From the NCBI RefSeq assembly GCF_009765905.1, contig NZ_LMUO01000012.1, positions 32,764 through 96,763 of the forward strand: a stretch of 64,000 bases of DNA, written 5' to 3'. Numbering within the stretch: position 1 is the first letter of the stretch; the number at the start of each line of letters is the position of its first letter. A program made the position numbers and the translations under genes. Positions 9,102-19,172 of this stretch are shown piece by piece. This stretch comes from Mucilaginibacter sp. L196. GTDB taxonomy: Bacteria > Bacteroidota > Bacteroidia > Sphingobacteriales > Sphingobacteriaceae. Below the pieces are notes generated by a model, which saw nothing but the letters and a program-made list of their open reading frames with translations, had not been told where the DNA came from and did no database searches.

Positions 9102-9905
9102 TTAAAACTTCTCTTCTATCCCTAATCCAAATAAGGCAAAGTCATATTTTACCGGGTCTGTTGGGTCAAACTCGTGGAGGCGTTGGGTTAGTTCGATAGC
9201 GGTTTGCCAATCGGTTTGTTTGCGGGTGATGAGGTTGAGTTTGCGGGCTACACGGTCTACATGCAGGTCGCAGGGCATGATGAGGTCGGATGGCTTTAGT
9301 TGGTTCCATATGCCGAAATCCACACCACAATCATCTTTGCGTACCATCCAACGCAGAAACATGTTTAACCTTTTGCAAGTTGATTTTTGCGATGGCGAGG
9401 ATACATGTTTTTTGGTGCGATGTGGAAAATCAGGTAGTGAAAAGAAATAGGAACGAAAATGATTTAATGCCGACTCAACCCTCCAACTCCCTGAAGGAGG
9501 AGTATTTGCCTCTTGCTCCCCCTTCAGGGGGTTGGGGGGTATGAACGCAGACTCTAATGAATCATGATTTTCATAGTGATAGCGAAAAAAGGCTATGAAA
9601 TATAAGGTATCAACATCATTAAAAGTACGATGTTTAAAATGCAGCAGTTTTTTAAGGTCGGTATCCTGATGATTGATGATAAAATCGTAAGGTGCGCCAT
9701 CCATCAGGTTAATCAACTCCTTGCATTTGTTGATGATGGTAACACGCTGTCCCCAGGCTAATATGGCCGCCCAGAAACCCATAATCTCGATGTCCTGTTT
9801 TTTGGTGAACAGGTGCGGGATAGAAACCGGATCGTTCTTGATGAAATCAGGCTGATTGTATTGAATAACTTTGGAGTCGAGGAAAGCTTTGAGATTTTCT
9901 ATCAT
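9102..9905 (-). CDS. TIGR02757 family protein with an in-frame palindromic insertion
   Basis: A 267-residue protein of the TIGR02757/DUF2400 family, whose function is unknown. The fold resembles HhH-type DNA glycosylases, with the conserved FWAAILAWGQR near the N-terminus, MFLRWMVRKDDCGVDFGIW in the middle and PCDLHVDRVARKL towards the end. About residues 121-144 (IPPNPLKGEQEANTPPSGSW and on) are not family sequence. They are translated from a 71-base palindrome of the intergenic CCCCCTTCAGGGGG family. The reading frame is kept, so the protein may still be made with a loop insertion. Confidence 0.85.
   Translation of the reverse strand: MIENLKAFLDSKVIQYNQPDFIKNDPVSIPHLFTKKQDIEIMGFWAAILAWGQRVTIINKCKELINLMDGAPYDFIINHQDTDLKKLLHFKHRTFNDVDTLYFIAFFRYHYENHDSLESAFIPPNPLKGEQEANTPPSGSWRVESALNHFRSYFFSLPDFPHRTKKHVSSPSQKSTCKRLNMFLRWMVRKDDCGVDFGIWNQLKPSDLIMPCDLHVDRVARKLNLITRKQTDWQTAIELTQRLHEFDPTDPVKYDFALFGLGIEEKF
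9474..9544. repeat. CCCTTCAGGGGG palindromic element inside a coding sequence
   Basis: An imperfect inverted repeat of about 26 bp per arm (left aaccctccaactccctgaag, right ctcccccttcagggggttgg) around a short loop, lying wholly inside the TIGR02757 gene. Relatives are intergenic at 11137-11253 and 28282-28355. Confidence 0.75.
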
Positions 9906-9982
9906 TTATTTAGTATCGAGTAGCTAGTAGCAAGTAGCAAGACAAGAGTGTTTACTTGATACTAGCTACTTGATACTCTGTA
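9906..9982. repeat. Word-repeat palindrome (AGTAGCTAGTAGCAAGTAGC type)
   Basis: Repeated words gtagctagtagcaagtagca face cttgatactagctacttgat, making an imperfect inverted repeat in the spacer between cystathionine gamma-synthase and the TIGR02757 gene. No ORF is seen. Confidence 0.55.
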
Positions 9983-11122
9983 CTAAGCTAACGCTTGCTT
10001 CAAATCCTCTAATAAATCTTCCACATCCTCTACTCCTACGCTCAGGCGTAACAGGTTATCAACTACACCAGCTTTGTCGCGTTCTGGTTTGGGGATGGAA
10101 CCATGGGTCATGCTTACGGGGTGGTTGATCAGTGATTCCACACCGCCTAATGATTCGGCAAGGGTGAATACTTTGAATGATGATGCTACGCGGAATGTTT
10201 CTTTTAGATCAGCACCTTTTAATACAATGGAGATCATACCACCAAAATCCTTCATTTGCTTTTTGGCAACGTCGTGATTAGGATGATCGGTAAAGCCCGG
10301 CCAGTATATCTTTTCGACTTTAGGATGCGTTTTTAAAAATTCGGCGATAATCCTACCATTTTCGCAATGCGCTTTCATACGCAAGTGCAGCGTTTTTATG
10401 CCACGCAATACCAAAAAGCTATCCATAGGACCCGGAGTAGCTCCGCAGGCGTTATAGATGAACCATAGTTTCTTGTAGGTATCGTCGTCGTTCAGCATTA
10501 AAGCCCCCATTACTACATCGGAGTGACCGCCGATATATTTGGTAACCGAATGCATCACAATATCCGCACCCAAATCAATCGGGTTTTGCAGGTATGGCGA
10601 AGCGAAGGTATTATCAACTACCAATTTAAGTTTTTTTGCTTTGGATATTTTAGCCACCGCCTCAATATCCACAATACGCATGGTTGGGTTGGTTGGCGTC
10701 TCGATCCAGATCAGCTTGGTATTTTCATTCACGTATTGGTTGATCAATTCCGGATCAGCCAAATCAATAAAATGAAATTTGATACCGTAGTTGGCGTAAA
10801 TCTTAGTAAAAATGCGATATGAACCACCGTATAAATCATTACCTGTGATTACCTCATCACCCGGTGCCAATAGTTTCATAACGGCATCGGTAGCACCCAT
10901 TCCGCTTGAAAAAGCTAACCCATATTTGGCATTTTCTAATGCAGCCAGGCAATTCTCTAAAGCATTACGGGTTGGATTTGTACCACGGGAATATTCGTAA
11001 CCCTGGTTATCGCCCGGTGATTTTTGCCAGTAGGTAGATGTTTGGTATATCGGCGTCATAACCGCGCCGGTTGATGGATCGGGCTCCTGCCCTGCGTGTA
11101 TTGCTTTAGTTGCGAATTTCAT
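9983..11122 (-). CDS. Cystathionine gamma-synthase (trans-sulfuration PLP enzyme)
   Basis: A 379-residue Cys/Met-metabolism PLP enzyme. The Schiff-base lysine is Lys195 in SVTKYIGGHSD. Also present are YSRGTNPTR (44-52), the cofactor-stacking ENAKYGLAFSSGMGAT and the C-terminal ESLGGVESLINHP. Family role: joining cysteine to an activated homoserine to form cystathionine. Cystathionine gamma-lyase or beta-lyase cannot be excluded by sequence alone. Single gene flanked by repeats. Confidence 0.85.
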   Translation of the reverse strand: MKFATKAIHAGQEPDPSTGAVMTPIYQTSTYWQKSPGDNQGYEYSRGTNPTRNALENCLAALENAKYGLAFSSGMGATDAVMKLLAPGDEVITGNDLYGGSYRIFTKIYANYGIKFHFIDLADPELINQYVNENTKLIWIETPTNPTMRIVDIEAVAKISKAKKLKLVVDNTFASPYLQNPIDLGADIVMHSVTKYIGGHSDVVMGALMLNDDDTYKKLWFIYNACGATPGPMDSFLVLRGIKTLHLRMKAHCENGRIIAEFLKTHPKVEKIYWPGFTDHPNHDVAKKQMKDFGGMISIVLKGADLKETFRVASSFKVFTLAESLGGVESLINHPVSMTHGSIPKPERDKAGVVDNLLRLSVGVEDVEDLLEDLKQALA

Positions 11123-11136
11123 AATCCCCTCCGCCC

Positions 11137-11253
11137 CCTAAAGGGGGAACTTTTTGATTAGTGATGCTGTATAGCATCTTGTTTATATTTTATTTAACAC
11201 CCTACCCTCCCCGTTGCTTTTCAAAAGCTCCCCCTTCAGGGGGCTGGGGGGTT
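11137..11253. repeat. CCCCCTTCAGGGGG palindromic elements between cystathionine gamma-synthase and proS
   Basis: Two palindrome arms, cccctccgccccctaaaggg at 11124-11150 and ctcccccttcagggggctgg at 11230-11253, separated by AT-rich sequence. Same family as the element inside the TIGR02757 gene. Confidence 0.6.
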
Positions 11254-12724
11254 AGTACGCCCTTGCGAACAGTACTCTTTGGGTTGATGGCTTACCGGTT
11301 AGGATACATTTGCCTTCTTCCTGTTTGTTGTTCAAAGGTATGCAACGGATTGTTGCTTTAGTTTCATCTTTTATCTTTTGCTCTGTTTCCGGCGTACCAT
11401 CCCAGTGGGCTGAAAGGAATCCCGGTTTTTCATCTAACAGGCGTTTAAATTCCTCGTAGGTATCAACTTCGGTAGTATTTTCAGTACGGAATGTTGATGC
11501 TTTTTGGTAGATGTTGGTTTGAATATCCTCTAACAATGCTTCAATATGTGCTGCTAAGCCTTCCTGATTAACGGTTTCTTTGGTTTTGGTATCGCGACGA
11601 GCCAGTTCAACTGTACCGTTTTGCATATCGCGGCTGCCAATGGCAACACGTACCGGTACACCTTTTAATTCATATTCAGCGAATTTTGCACCCGGGCGAT
11701 GGGTATCGCGTTTATCAAACTTAACAGAGATGTCTTTTGCTTTTAGCTCTTTGGTAAGGGCATTAACAAAGGTTGTTATGTTTTCCAGTTCTTCATCGTG
11801 CTTGTAAATAGGCACAATTACAACCTGTATAGGCGCTAATTTTGGTGGCAATACCAAGCCTGCATCATCAGAGTGAGCCATGATAAGCGCACCGATCAAA
11901 CGGGTTGAAACTCCCCATGAGGTTGCCCAAACATAATCCAGCTTGTTATCCTTGCCAGTAAATTTCACATCAAATGCTTTGGCAAAATTCTGCCCTAAAA
12001 AGTGGGATGTGCCTGCCTGTAGGGCTTTGCCATCCTGCATTAATGCTTCAATGCAATACGTATCCAAGGCACCTGCAAAACGCTCATTTGGGGTTTTACG
12101 ACCTTTTACAACCGGTAACGCCATCCAGTTTTCGGCAAATTCAGCGTATACTTCCAGCATTTGTTCTGTTTCGGCTATAGCTTCGTCAGATGTAGCGTGG
12201 GCGGTGTGCCCCTCCTGCCATAAAAATTCGCTGGTACGCAGAAATAAACGGGTACGCATTTCCCAGCGCATTACGTTGGCCCATTGATTAACCAAGATAG
12301 GCAAATCGCGGTAGGATTGGATCCAGCCACGGTAAGTGTTCCAGATGATAGTTTCGGATGTTGGGCGGATAATCAGCTCTTCTTCCAGTTTGGCATCTTC
12401 ATCAACAATGATATTGCCCTCACCATCGTCTTTTAGGCGATAGTGGGTTACTACGGCACATTCCTTAGCAAAACCTTGTACGTGACTTGCCTCTTTTGAG
12501 AAAAATGATTTTGGTATAAGCAGCGGAAAATAGGCGTTACTGTGGCCGGTGTCTTTGAACATCTTATCCAAAACAGCCTGCATCTTCTCCCAAATAGAAT
12601 AGCCGTAAGGCTTAATGATCATGCAACCACGAACCGGCGAATATTCGGCCATGTCAGCTTTTATCACCAGATCATTATACCATTGCGAGTAATCTTCCTC
12701 TTTACTTATAACCCCTTTGCTCAT
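11252..12724 (-). CDS. proS: Prolyl-tRNA synthetase, short archaeal/eukaryotic-type
   Basis: 491 residues from the ATG at 12724 ([18 protein letters not shown]). The upstream in-frame start would add 13 residues without family similarity. Class II motifs are visible: [34 protein letters not shown] and the motif 3 region [18 protein letters not shown]. An anticodon-binding domain follows ([13 protein letters not shown]). The bacterial-type editing insertion is absent, as in the ProS type 3 group typical of Bacteroidota. It charges tRNA-Pro. Confidence 0.95.
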   Translation of the reverse strand: MSKGVISKEEDYSQWYNDLVIKADMAEYSPVRGCMIIKPYGYSIWEKMQAVLDKMFKDTGHSNAYFPLLIPKSFFSKEASHVQGFAKECAVVTHYRLKDDGEGNIIVDEDAKLEEELIIRPTSETIIWNTYRGWIQSYRDLPILVNQWANVMRWEMRTRLFLRTSEFLWQEGHTAHATSDEAIAETEQMLEVYAEFAENWMALPVVKGRKTPNERFAGALDTYCIEALMQDGKALQAGTSHFLGQNFAKAFDVKFTGKDNKLDYVWATSWGVSTRLIGALIMAHSDDAGLVLPPKLAPIQVVIVPIYKHDEELENITTFVNALTKELKAKDISVKFDKRDTHRPGAKFAEYELKGVPVRVAIGSRDMQNGTVELARRDTKTKETVNQEGLAAHIEALLEDIQTNIYQKASTFRTENTTEVDTYEEFKRLLDEKPGFLSAHWDGTPETEQKIKDETKATIRCIPLNNKQEEGKCILTGKPSTQRVLFARAY

Positions 12725-12822
12725 TATCTTAAAAATAGAATTGTGAAAACGTATGAACGCCAAATTTAGAAATTTAAACTTATTTAAGCGGATGTTTTAG
12801 CATTGATTAAATGCATTAATGA

Positions 12823-12860
12823 ACTCACCCCCGACAACGCTGCGCTGGTTGGGTGAGTAA
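12823..12860. repeat. ACTCACCC...GGGTGAGT hairpin repeat
   Basis: An inverted repeat, actcacccccgacaacgctg and cgctggttgggtgagt. It is the solo form of the element that occurs with longer arms at about 16170-16390 and 46650-46803. It lies between proS and the transglutaminase gene. Confidence 0.55.
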
Positions 12861-12873
12861 AATATGCGAGATG

Positions 12874-13725
12874 CTATTTATACGACAACCCCTGATAAGC
12901 CGAATCCTCATAAAAGAAAGGCACAAAGTTTTCATTTTCAGCCAGCTCGCAGGTAACCTGCATGGTAGTAAAAATAATATCACCGAAGATATTGGCAATA
13001 GCCGTATCCGCGGCATCACGCCCGGTTGCAATTTTAACAAGACCGTTAAGCGGCACCAAATGAGTAGCATCAAACAAAACCCACTCACCACCTAAATAAG
13101 CTTCAAAACAAGCATGAAAATCAGCAGGCTTTAAATGATATGCATAACCGGTAAAGTAACGGGCGGGTATGGTTAAAGCACGGCAAAGCGCGATACCTAA
13201 ATGTGCGAAATCCCGGCATACACCTGCCTGCTGGGTAACGGTATCATAAGCGGAGGTTTGCGCGTTTGAAAACCCGCTCATGTATTGTACATTTTTATTG
13301 ATCCAGCCGGTAAGTGCTATCACCTGGTCAAATTGATGATTAATATGCCCAAACAGGTTATTCGCTAAACGATATAATTTATCCGACTGGCAGTAACGGC
13401 TGGGGTACAAATAGGATAGTACGTTACTATCCATATGCGAAACCAATATTTCTTCTTTTTGCGAATGATCGGTTATGGTATAGCTATTATCAACCGTAGC
13501 ATTGTAAGTCAATTTGATGTTACCCGGCTCCAATATTTCAAAGCGAACTAAGCGATTTTCGGTATTGCCCAAAATCAATTCTTCAACCTTAATATAGGGC
13601 TCAATGCTGAATACTTCCTTCAGCACTATTTGATTTGGGGTGCTGCGTAAAGCATGAATATTTAAAATTAATGTGCCCGGCGAGTTGGCAGTATATTGCA
13701 TTTCGGTGAACACATCAAATTTCAT
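12874..13725 (-). CDS. Transglutaminase-like cysteine protease family protein
   Basis: 283 residues. The N-terminal beta-rich domain precedes a transglutaminase core with the triad Cys170 (AGVCRDFAHL), His204 (DFHACFEAYL) and Asp219 (LFDATHLV). Proteins of this family sit beside Anbu genes in many bacteria. Here it follows the Anbu gene with a 15-base gap on the same strand, which supports a two-gene operon. The usual further partners (alpha-E protein and ATP-grasp-like protein) are not adjacent. Cytoplasmic, with no signal peptide. The substrate is unknown. Confidence 0.88.
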   Translation of the reverse strand: MKFDVFTEMQYTANSPGTLILNIHALRSTPNQIVLKEVFSIEPYIKVEELILGNTENRLVRFEILEPGNIKLTYNATVDNSYTITDHSQKEEILVSHMDSNVLSYLYPSRYCQSDKLYRLANNLFGHINHQFDQVIALTGWINKNVQYMSGFSNAQTSAYDTVTQQAGVCRDFAHLGIALCRALTIPARYFTGYAYHLKPADFHACFEAYLGGEWVLFDATHLVPLNGLVKIATGRDAADTAIANIFGDIIFTTMQVTCELAENENFVPFFYEDSAYQGLSYK

Positions 13726-13740
13726 TTTATAATTTTCCTT

Positions 13741-14472
13741 TTAAGTAGTTTCTTTAGCCAGTTTGTTAAACGCGACATCCATCCAGTCCTCGGATATATG
13801 CTCCAATGCAGCCTTCAATTCCTCGGCCCACTGTATTGATATGTTTTCCAGGTCCTTTTTCTCATAACGCTGCTCCACAATGTGAAAGCTGTCTTTCTTA
13901 TATAGTGCAACATCAATCGGGAAATCAACATTATTTGAACTCACCCGGGTCGAGTCAAAAGATAGAAAACCGGTTTTTAAAGCGAGTTTCAAACTCGAAT
14001 CCTCATTCAGTGTACGGTTCAATATCGCTTTACCATGGCCTGAGTTACCAATGATTACATATGGAGCGCCTTGTCCTAATTCAACCCAGTTACCTTCGGG
14101 ATATAACAGGAAAAGCTTATGCTCATCATCATCCTTCAACTGCCCGCCAATTATGGTGTTCAAATCAAAGTTGAAACCGGCCTTTTCCAACGATGCTTTG
14201 TCTTCTGATGCTACCCGTTTAACTTGCTCACCGAAAGCATTTACCGCTTTGTATAACTTATTATATTCGGTAGTTTCAAGTAATTCCTTAAAATATACTA
14301 TTGCTTTATCCCTTGTTGATCTTAACCCGCTGGTCATGATGAAAAGAGAAAAACCATCTTTTTGCTCTATCGATATTTTCTTTTTTACGGTGGTATCCGT
14401 TCCGGAGGTAATGCGGGTATCGGCCAGTGCCAATAAACCTTCTTTAACCTTTATGCCTAAACAATACGTCAT
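13741..14472 (-). CDS. Anbu, proteasome-type peptidase
   Basis: 243 residues that begin MTYCLGIKVKEGLLALADTR, the hallmark of Anbu, the ancestral beta-subunit-like Ntn hydrolase. After removal of Met1 the exposed Thr2 would be the nucleophile. The conserved MTSGLRSTRDKAI and GNSGHGKAILNR also fit. Family members assemble into open helical or ring-like oligomers in the cytoplasm; their physiological substrate is not established. First gene of an operon with the transglutaminase. Confidence 0.88.
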   Translation of the reverse strand: MTYCLGIKVKEGLLALADTRITSGTDTTVKKKISIEQKDGFSLFIMTSGLRSTRDKAIVYFKELLETTEYNKLYKAVNAFGEQVKRVASEDKASLEKAGFNFDLNTIIGGQLKDDDEHKLFLLYPEGNWVELGQGAPYVIIGNSGHGKAILNRTLNEDSSLKLALKTGFLSFDSTRVSSNNVDFPIDVALYKKDSFHIVEQRYEKKDLENISIQWAEELKAALEHISEDWMDVAFNKLAKETT

Positions 14473-14610
14473 GCTGTATCTAAAAAATTTGTGGCTGCCA
14501 AAATAGACAAATAATGAAGATTTATGAGCCCGTTAAAGCATTTAAATTTTAATTATTATTGAACTGTAATATTATGGTTATCACGGTATCTAAACACAAA
14601 AGCATTCTAA

Positions 14611-15393
14611 ATGGATAATAATCAATCAGAAAGTATTTTAAAGGTAAGTGACCTCTGTGTACAATACGGTATATTCAAAGCAGTTAAGGAGGTGTCTTTT
14701 GATGTTCGTAAAGGTGAAATATTTGGGTTGCTCGGCCCGAATGGCGCAGGTAAAACCAGCACACTAAGCGCAATCGAGGGTTTAATAGAATATCAATCGG
14801 GTACCGTTATTGTTGATGGCCATAATGCCAAAGAAAAACCATTATACGCCCGTGCGGCAATGGGTGTACAACTGCAGTCAACCAGCTTTCAGCCCGAATT
14901 AAAGGTGAGTGAAATATTACAGCTATTTGCAGGGATATACGGCGTTAAATTGACCAATGAAAAGTTAACAGCGATACTGAAAGACATCAGTCTGGAGGAT
15001 GCCGCAGGCAAACGTTTCGGGCAGCTTTCGGGCGGGCAGCAGCAGCGGGTTTCGCTGGTAATTTCAACCATCCATAATCCAAGGTTGGTTTTATTAGATG
15101 AACCTACCACCGGCCTCGACCCGCAATCCCGCCGCCAGCTTTGGGAGCGCATCGAAGCCATTCGTGAGCGTGGGCACGCCGTGGTATTAACCACCCACTC
15201 GATGGAAGAAGCTGAATCAGTATGCGACCGTATCGGTATCATCGATCATGGCAAAGTGATTACCATAGATACCCCACAGGCACTCATCGAAAAACATAAA
15301 AACGACCCCGAAGTGATAGCAGTATCCCGCAAAGGCAGGGTAACGCTCGAAGATGTATTCATCGCATTAACCGGTAAAGAAGTACGCGCATAA
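14611..15393 (+). CDS. ABC transporter ATP-binding protein (ABC-2 exporter type)
   Basis: A 260-residue ATPase. Walker A is GPNGAGKTS (42-50), the signature is LSGGQQQR, Walker B is [12 protein letters not shown], and the H-loop histidine is in TTHSMEEA. The short C-terminal extension ends [15 protein letters not shown], which is typical of drug or lipid exporters of the DrrA/CcmA group. The permease starts 12 bases downstream. The exported substrate cannot be told. Confidence 0.93.
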   Translation: MDNNQSESILKVSDLCVQYGIFKAVKEVSFDVRKGEIFGLLGPNGAGKTSTLSAIEGLIEYQSGTVIVDGHNAKEKPLYARAAMGVQLQSTSFQPELKVSEILQLFAGIYGVKLTNEKLTAILKDISLEDAAGKRFGQLSGGQQQRVSLVISTIHNPRLVLLDEPTTGLDPQSRRQLWERIEAIRERGHAVVLTTHSMEEAESVCDRIGIIDHGKVITIDTPQALIEKHKNDPEVIAVSRKGRVTLEDVFIALTGKEVRA

Positions 15394-15405
15394 AAATTAA
15401 ACAAC

Positions 15406-16158
15406 ATGGAAGAAACTATCATACCCAAAACATCCACTGTACTCGCAGCTTTACTAAAGGCTGATTTTACAACGCTATGGCGTAACCGCCGGGCAGTAGT
15501 AATGGTTTTTCTTGTACCGATAGTGATATTAGTATCATGGAAAGACCTTGTAGCAAAGATGGGGGCAGCATTCGCCTTATCAAACAGCTTAACTTATGGA
15601 CTAATAGCCATAGGCCTAATGGGCTACACCAATTCCATAGCCCGCGACAGGGATAAAGGCATTTTTCAACGCCTGCGCGTTGCCCCTGCACCCAACTGGA
15701 CAATTATGATGAGCCGCATATTTGTGCAGTTAAGTATGATCGCTTTAGTAACCACAGCCATTTTTGTTGTCGGTTATGATTATGACAAGATAACCTTAAC
15801 ACCAACAGGCTATGCACTTACCTATCTTACTGCCATTGTAGGTGGCGCAGTTTACCTTGCACTCGGACAAGTTATTGTTGGCCTCATCAAAAACCCGGAA
15901 ACGGTAAACTCCACATCAAGATTAGTCTATTTCACATTTGTAATAGTAGGCATGTTCGGTGGTATGGGGATGCTAGGCAAACAGGTTGAACAAATGACCC
16001 AATGGTCGCCATATGGCACAGTTAAAACCATCATGGCAGCAGGCATGGTTCCCGGTTCGTGGACTATGGATACCACCAACGCACTACTGGTAACTTTAGG
16101 TTACACGCTTGTATTTGCGGTTATCGGCATCAAAAACTTCAAGTGGAATACTAAATAA
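15406..16158 (+). CDS. ABC-2 type transporter permease
   Basis: A 250-residue integral membrane protein with about six hydrophobic segments, starting with AVVMVFLVPIVILVSW and ending with LLVTLGYTLVFAVIGI. The cytoplasmic loop RDRDKGIFQRLRVAP is the ABC-2 family motif that contacts the ATPase. Co-transcribed with the upstream ATPase gene, 12-base gap. Function: half-transporter for export of an unknown compound. Confidence 0.9.
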   Translation: MEETIIPKTSTVLAALLKADFTTLWRNRRAVVMVFLVPIVILVSWKDLVAKMGAAFALSNSLTYGLIAIGLMGYTNSIARDRDKGIFQRLRVAPAPNWTIMMSRIFVQLSMIALVTTAIFVVGYDYDKITLTPTGYALTYLTAIVGGAVYLALGQVIVGLIKNPETVNSTSRLVYFTFVIVGMFGGMGMLGKQVEQMTQWSPYGTVKTIMAAGMVPGSWTMDTTNALLVTLGYTLVFAVIGIKNFKWNTK

Positions 16159-16169
16159 TACCTTTTCAA

Positions 16170-16390
16170 ACCCTCTTTCCGCCGCAGGCGAAGAGAGGGT
16201 GGTCAAGCGAAGCAAAGACCGGGTGAGTCAATCGTCGATTTGCATTTGCGCAATGACTCACCTAGTTTTCGCTCAGCCGCTCAACCCGCCCTCTCTTCCG
16301 CAGGCGAAAAGAGAGCAAAAAAATCTTTCACCTCTTTGTCGCGCAGCGATAGAGAGGTCGACCAGCGCAGCGTAGCCGGGTGAGTCAATT
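16170..16390. repeat. CCCTCTTTCC/GGGTGAGTCA palindromic repeat cluster
   Basis: The 350-base spacer before the rhamnosidase has no gene. It holds three related units: CCCTCTTTCC...GAGAGGGTGG, a GGGTGAGTCA / TGACTCACC inverted pair, and CCTCTTTGTCGCGCAGCGAT followed by GCGTAGCCGGGTGAGTCA. The same words recur at 46650-46803 and, reduced, at 12823-12860. Confidence 0.7.
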
Positions 16391-16508
16391 CTACTACTGA
16401 CAAAACAATGTCAGCACTTTTTTTATTTTTATTTCTCATATTTGGTGGCAGCGTTTAGTCTTTGATGCTCAGTATGGTCAAAGGATTTAGCAAACTACCA
16501 TTTATACT

Positions 16509-19172
16509 ATGAAATTATCTCTGTTTTACCTGTCTGTTTTAACACTATTATCGTTCAATACTTTTGCTCAGTCTACCCAACCTACAGATTTGAAATGTGA
16601 GTATCTCACAAACCCAATTGGTATCGATGCCACCAGTCCTCGATTTATTTGGCAATTAAAAGATGACAGGGCTGGAGCTATTCAATCAGCTTATCAAATT
16701 TTTGTCGGGACAGATTCACTCGAAGTGAAAAGTGGAAAAGGTAATGTTTGGCAAACTGCAAAAATCAATTCAGCTAAAAATCTGGTTAGCTACCAGGGCC
16801 AAGCATTACACCCTTTCACCAAATATTACTGGACTGTTTGCTTATGGGATAAAAATGGCAAACCAACTAAGCCAGCTCTAATAGCCAGTTTTGAAACCGG
16901 CATGATGGGCATGCAAAACTGGAAAGGCACCTGGATAAGCGACGATAATAACATCCACACCAAACCCGCGGCATATTATCGCAAAGCCTTTCAACCCAAA
17001 AAACAAATCAAATCGGCAAGAGCTTACATTGCTGTAGCAGGATTATATGAACTTTATATCAACGGCAAAAAAATCGGCAATCACCGCCTTGATCCTATGT
17101 ATACCCGGTTCGACCGTCGAAACCTGTATGTAACCTATGATGTTACCAACCAACTGCAAAATGGGAAAAATGTAATCGGGGTAATCTTAGGGAATGGCTG
17201 GTATAACTTCCAATCCAAGGGTGTTTGGGATTACGAACGTGCCCCCTGGCGCGCAAGGCCAACATTTTGTATGGATATTCGCGTTACTTATACCGATGGT
17301 TCTGTAGAAACTATTGCCTCTGATAAAAGTTGGAAAACATCTACAGGCCCCATCATCTTCAACAGCATTTACACAGGCGAACATTACGATGCCCGTTTAG
17401 AAAAAACAGGCTGGGACATGCCTGATTATGATGATAGTAAATGGGGCAGTATAACCAATCGTCAGGCACCATCAGCAAATATTGTATCACAAGCCATGCA
17501 GCCCATCCGCAATGTCGACAAGATCGCCGCGAAAAGCATGAACAAGATCAATGATTCTACCTACGTATTTGATTTAGGCAGAAACATAGCAGGTGTAAGC
17601 CAAATCACTTTAAATGGCGATTCAAACACTGTTGTAAAACTTATCCACGCCGAGCGTCTTTACAAGAATGGTTACCCTGATCAATCAAATATCGACTACT
17701 TCCTTGATTCCTTAACGTGGGCGCGCGATCCTTACGGTACAGATATTTACAAACTAAACGGTAAGGGCGAAGAAACCTTTATGCCGCATTTTAATTACAA
17801 AGGTTTTCAGTATGTAGAGGTAAGCAGTAACAAGCCCATCAAACTGACTAAAGAAAGCTTGGTTGGCTATTTTATGCATAGTGATGTAGCACCAGTAGGC
17901 AGCATCAATTCTTCAAGCGATCTGATCAACAAAATATGGGCGGCTACAAACGCATCTTACTTATCAAACTTACAGGGTTACCCGACTGATTGCCCTCAAC
18001 GTGAAAAGAATGGCTGGACAGGCGATGCCCAGATAGCCAGCGAAACCGGTATGTACAATTTCGATAGCATTACCATCTACGAAAAATGGCTTGCCGATCA
18101 TCGCGACGAGCAACAGCCAAACGGTGTATTACCTGCCATAATCCCTACTGATGGCTGGGGTTACGAGTGGGCTAATGGCCCGGATTGGACGAGCACCATC
18201 GCTATCATCCCATGGAATGTTTATTTATTTTATGGCGACACCAAAATATTGAGCGATAACTACAGCAACATCAAACGCTACGTAGATCACATCAACTACC
18301 TATACCCAACCGGCTTAACCACTTGGGGACTTGGCGATTGGGCTCCCGTTAAATCAACCACGCCGGTTGAGTTAACTTCATCCGTTTATTATTATACCGA
18401 TGTAAACATCCTGGCAAAAACGGCTAAACTATTCGGTAAAAAAGATGATTATGTAACCTATTCCGCATTAGCTAAAAAAATTAAGAATGCTATAAACGCT
18501 AAATACCTTAACCCTGAAACAGGTATCTACGCTAAAGGAAACCAAACAGAACAAGCAGTGCCGCTTTATTGGGGTATTGTACCCGATAACTTAAAAAACA
18601 AAGTAGCCGCCAATTTAGCCGATTCGGTTGCCGCCAATAATTTTCACATTGATATGGGAATATTGGGTGCAAAAGCAATTTTAGGCGCATTAAGTGATAA
18701 CGGACAAGCGCAAACTGCTTACAGGTTAGCATCGCAGGATACCGCGCCATCATGGGGTTGGTGGATCGTAAATGGTGCTACTACTTTGTACGAGAACTGG
18801 AACATCAACGCCAAAAGAGACATCTCATTAAACCACATCATGTTCGGCGAGATAGGGGCATGGATGTATAAAGGTATCGCAGGTATCAAGATTGATGAAA
18901 CCCAACCCGGCTTTAAAAATGTAATACTTTCTCCAAATTTTGTAGCGGGTATCAGCCACTTCGAAGCAACCCATACAGGCCCTTATGGCCAAATAACTTC
19001 TTCATGGAAACGAGCAGGTAATACAGTAAATTATACAGTCATCATACCTGCAAATTCAACTGCAACCATTACTTTCCCTGCAAATAAAAAGGTTTATTTA
19101 CACGGCACCTTAATACAGCAAAACCAACAATACAAAATTACATCAGGGAGTTACGAATTCGAAATAAAGTAA
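16509..19172 (+). CDS. Alpha-L-rhamnosidase, GH78 family, secreted
   Basis: 887 residues with a Sec signal peptide (MKLSLFYLSVLTLLSFNTFA, cut before Q). The N-terminal beta-sandwich domains include the carbohydrate-binding region around AYIAVAGLYELYINGKKIG. The (alpha/alpha)6 catalytic barrel contains DCPQREKNGWTGDAQ, the GH78 acidic signature, with WGWWIVNGATTLYENW later, and a C-terminal beta domain. It removes terminal alpha-L-rhamnose from plant polysaccharides or glycosides, probably in the periplasm or on the surface. No SusC/SusD pair or sugar regulator lies nearby, so it is an orphan and not part of a visible utilisation locus. Confidence 0.93.
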   Translation: MKLSLFYLSVLTLLSFNTFAQSTQPTDLKCEYLTNPIGIDATSPRFIWQLKDDRAGAIQSAYQIFVGTDSLEVKSGKGNVWQTAKINSAKNLVSYQGQALHPFTKYYWTVCLWDKNGKPTKPALIASFETGMMGMQNWKGTWISDDNNIHTKPAAYYRKAFQPKKQIKSARAYIAVAGLYELYINGKKIGNHRLDPMYTRFDRRNLYVTYDVTNQLQNGKNVIGVILGNGWYNFQSKGVWDYERAPWRARPTFCMDIRVTYTDGSVETIASDKSWKTSTGPIIFNSIYTGEHYDARLEKTGWDMPDYDDSKWGSITNRQAPSANIVSQAMQPIRNVDKIAAKSMNKINDSTYVFDLGRNIAGVSQITLNGDSNTVVKLIHAERLYKNGYPDQSNIDYFLDSLTWARDPYGTDIYKLNGKGEETFMPHFNYKGFQYVEVSSNKPIKLTKESLVGYFMHSDVAPVGSINSSSDLINKIWAATNASYLSNLQGYPTDCPQREKNGWTGDAQIASETGMYNFDSITIYEKWLADHRDEQQPNGVLPAIIPTDGWGYEWANGPDWTSTIAIIPWNVYLFYGDTKILSDNYSNIKRYVDHINYLYPTGLTTWGLGDWAPVKSTTPVELTSSVYYYTDVNILAKTAKLFGKKDDYVTYSALAKKIKNAINAKYLNPETGIYAKGNQTEQAVPLYWGIVPDNLKNKVAANLADSVAANNFHIDMGILGAKAILGALSDNGQAQTAYRLASQDTAPSWGWWIVNGATTLYENWNINAKRDISLNHIMFGEIGAWMYKGIAGIKIDETQPGFKNVILSPNFVAGISHFEATHTGPYGQITSSWKRAGNTVNYTVIIPANSTATITFPANKKVYLHGTLIQQNQQYKITSGSYEFEIK

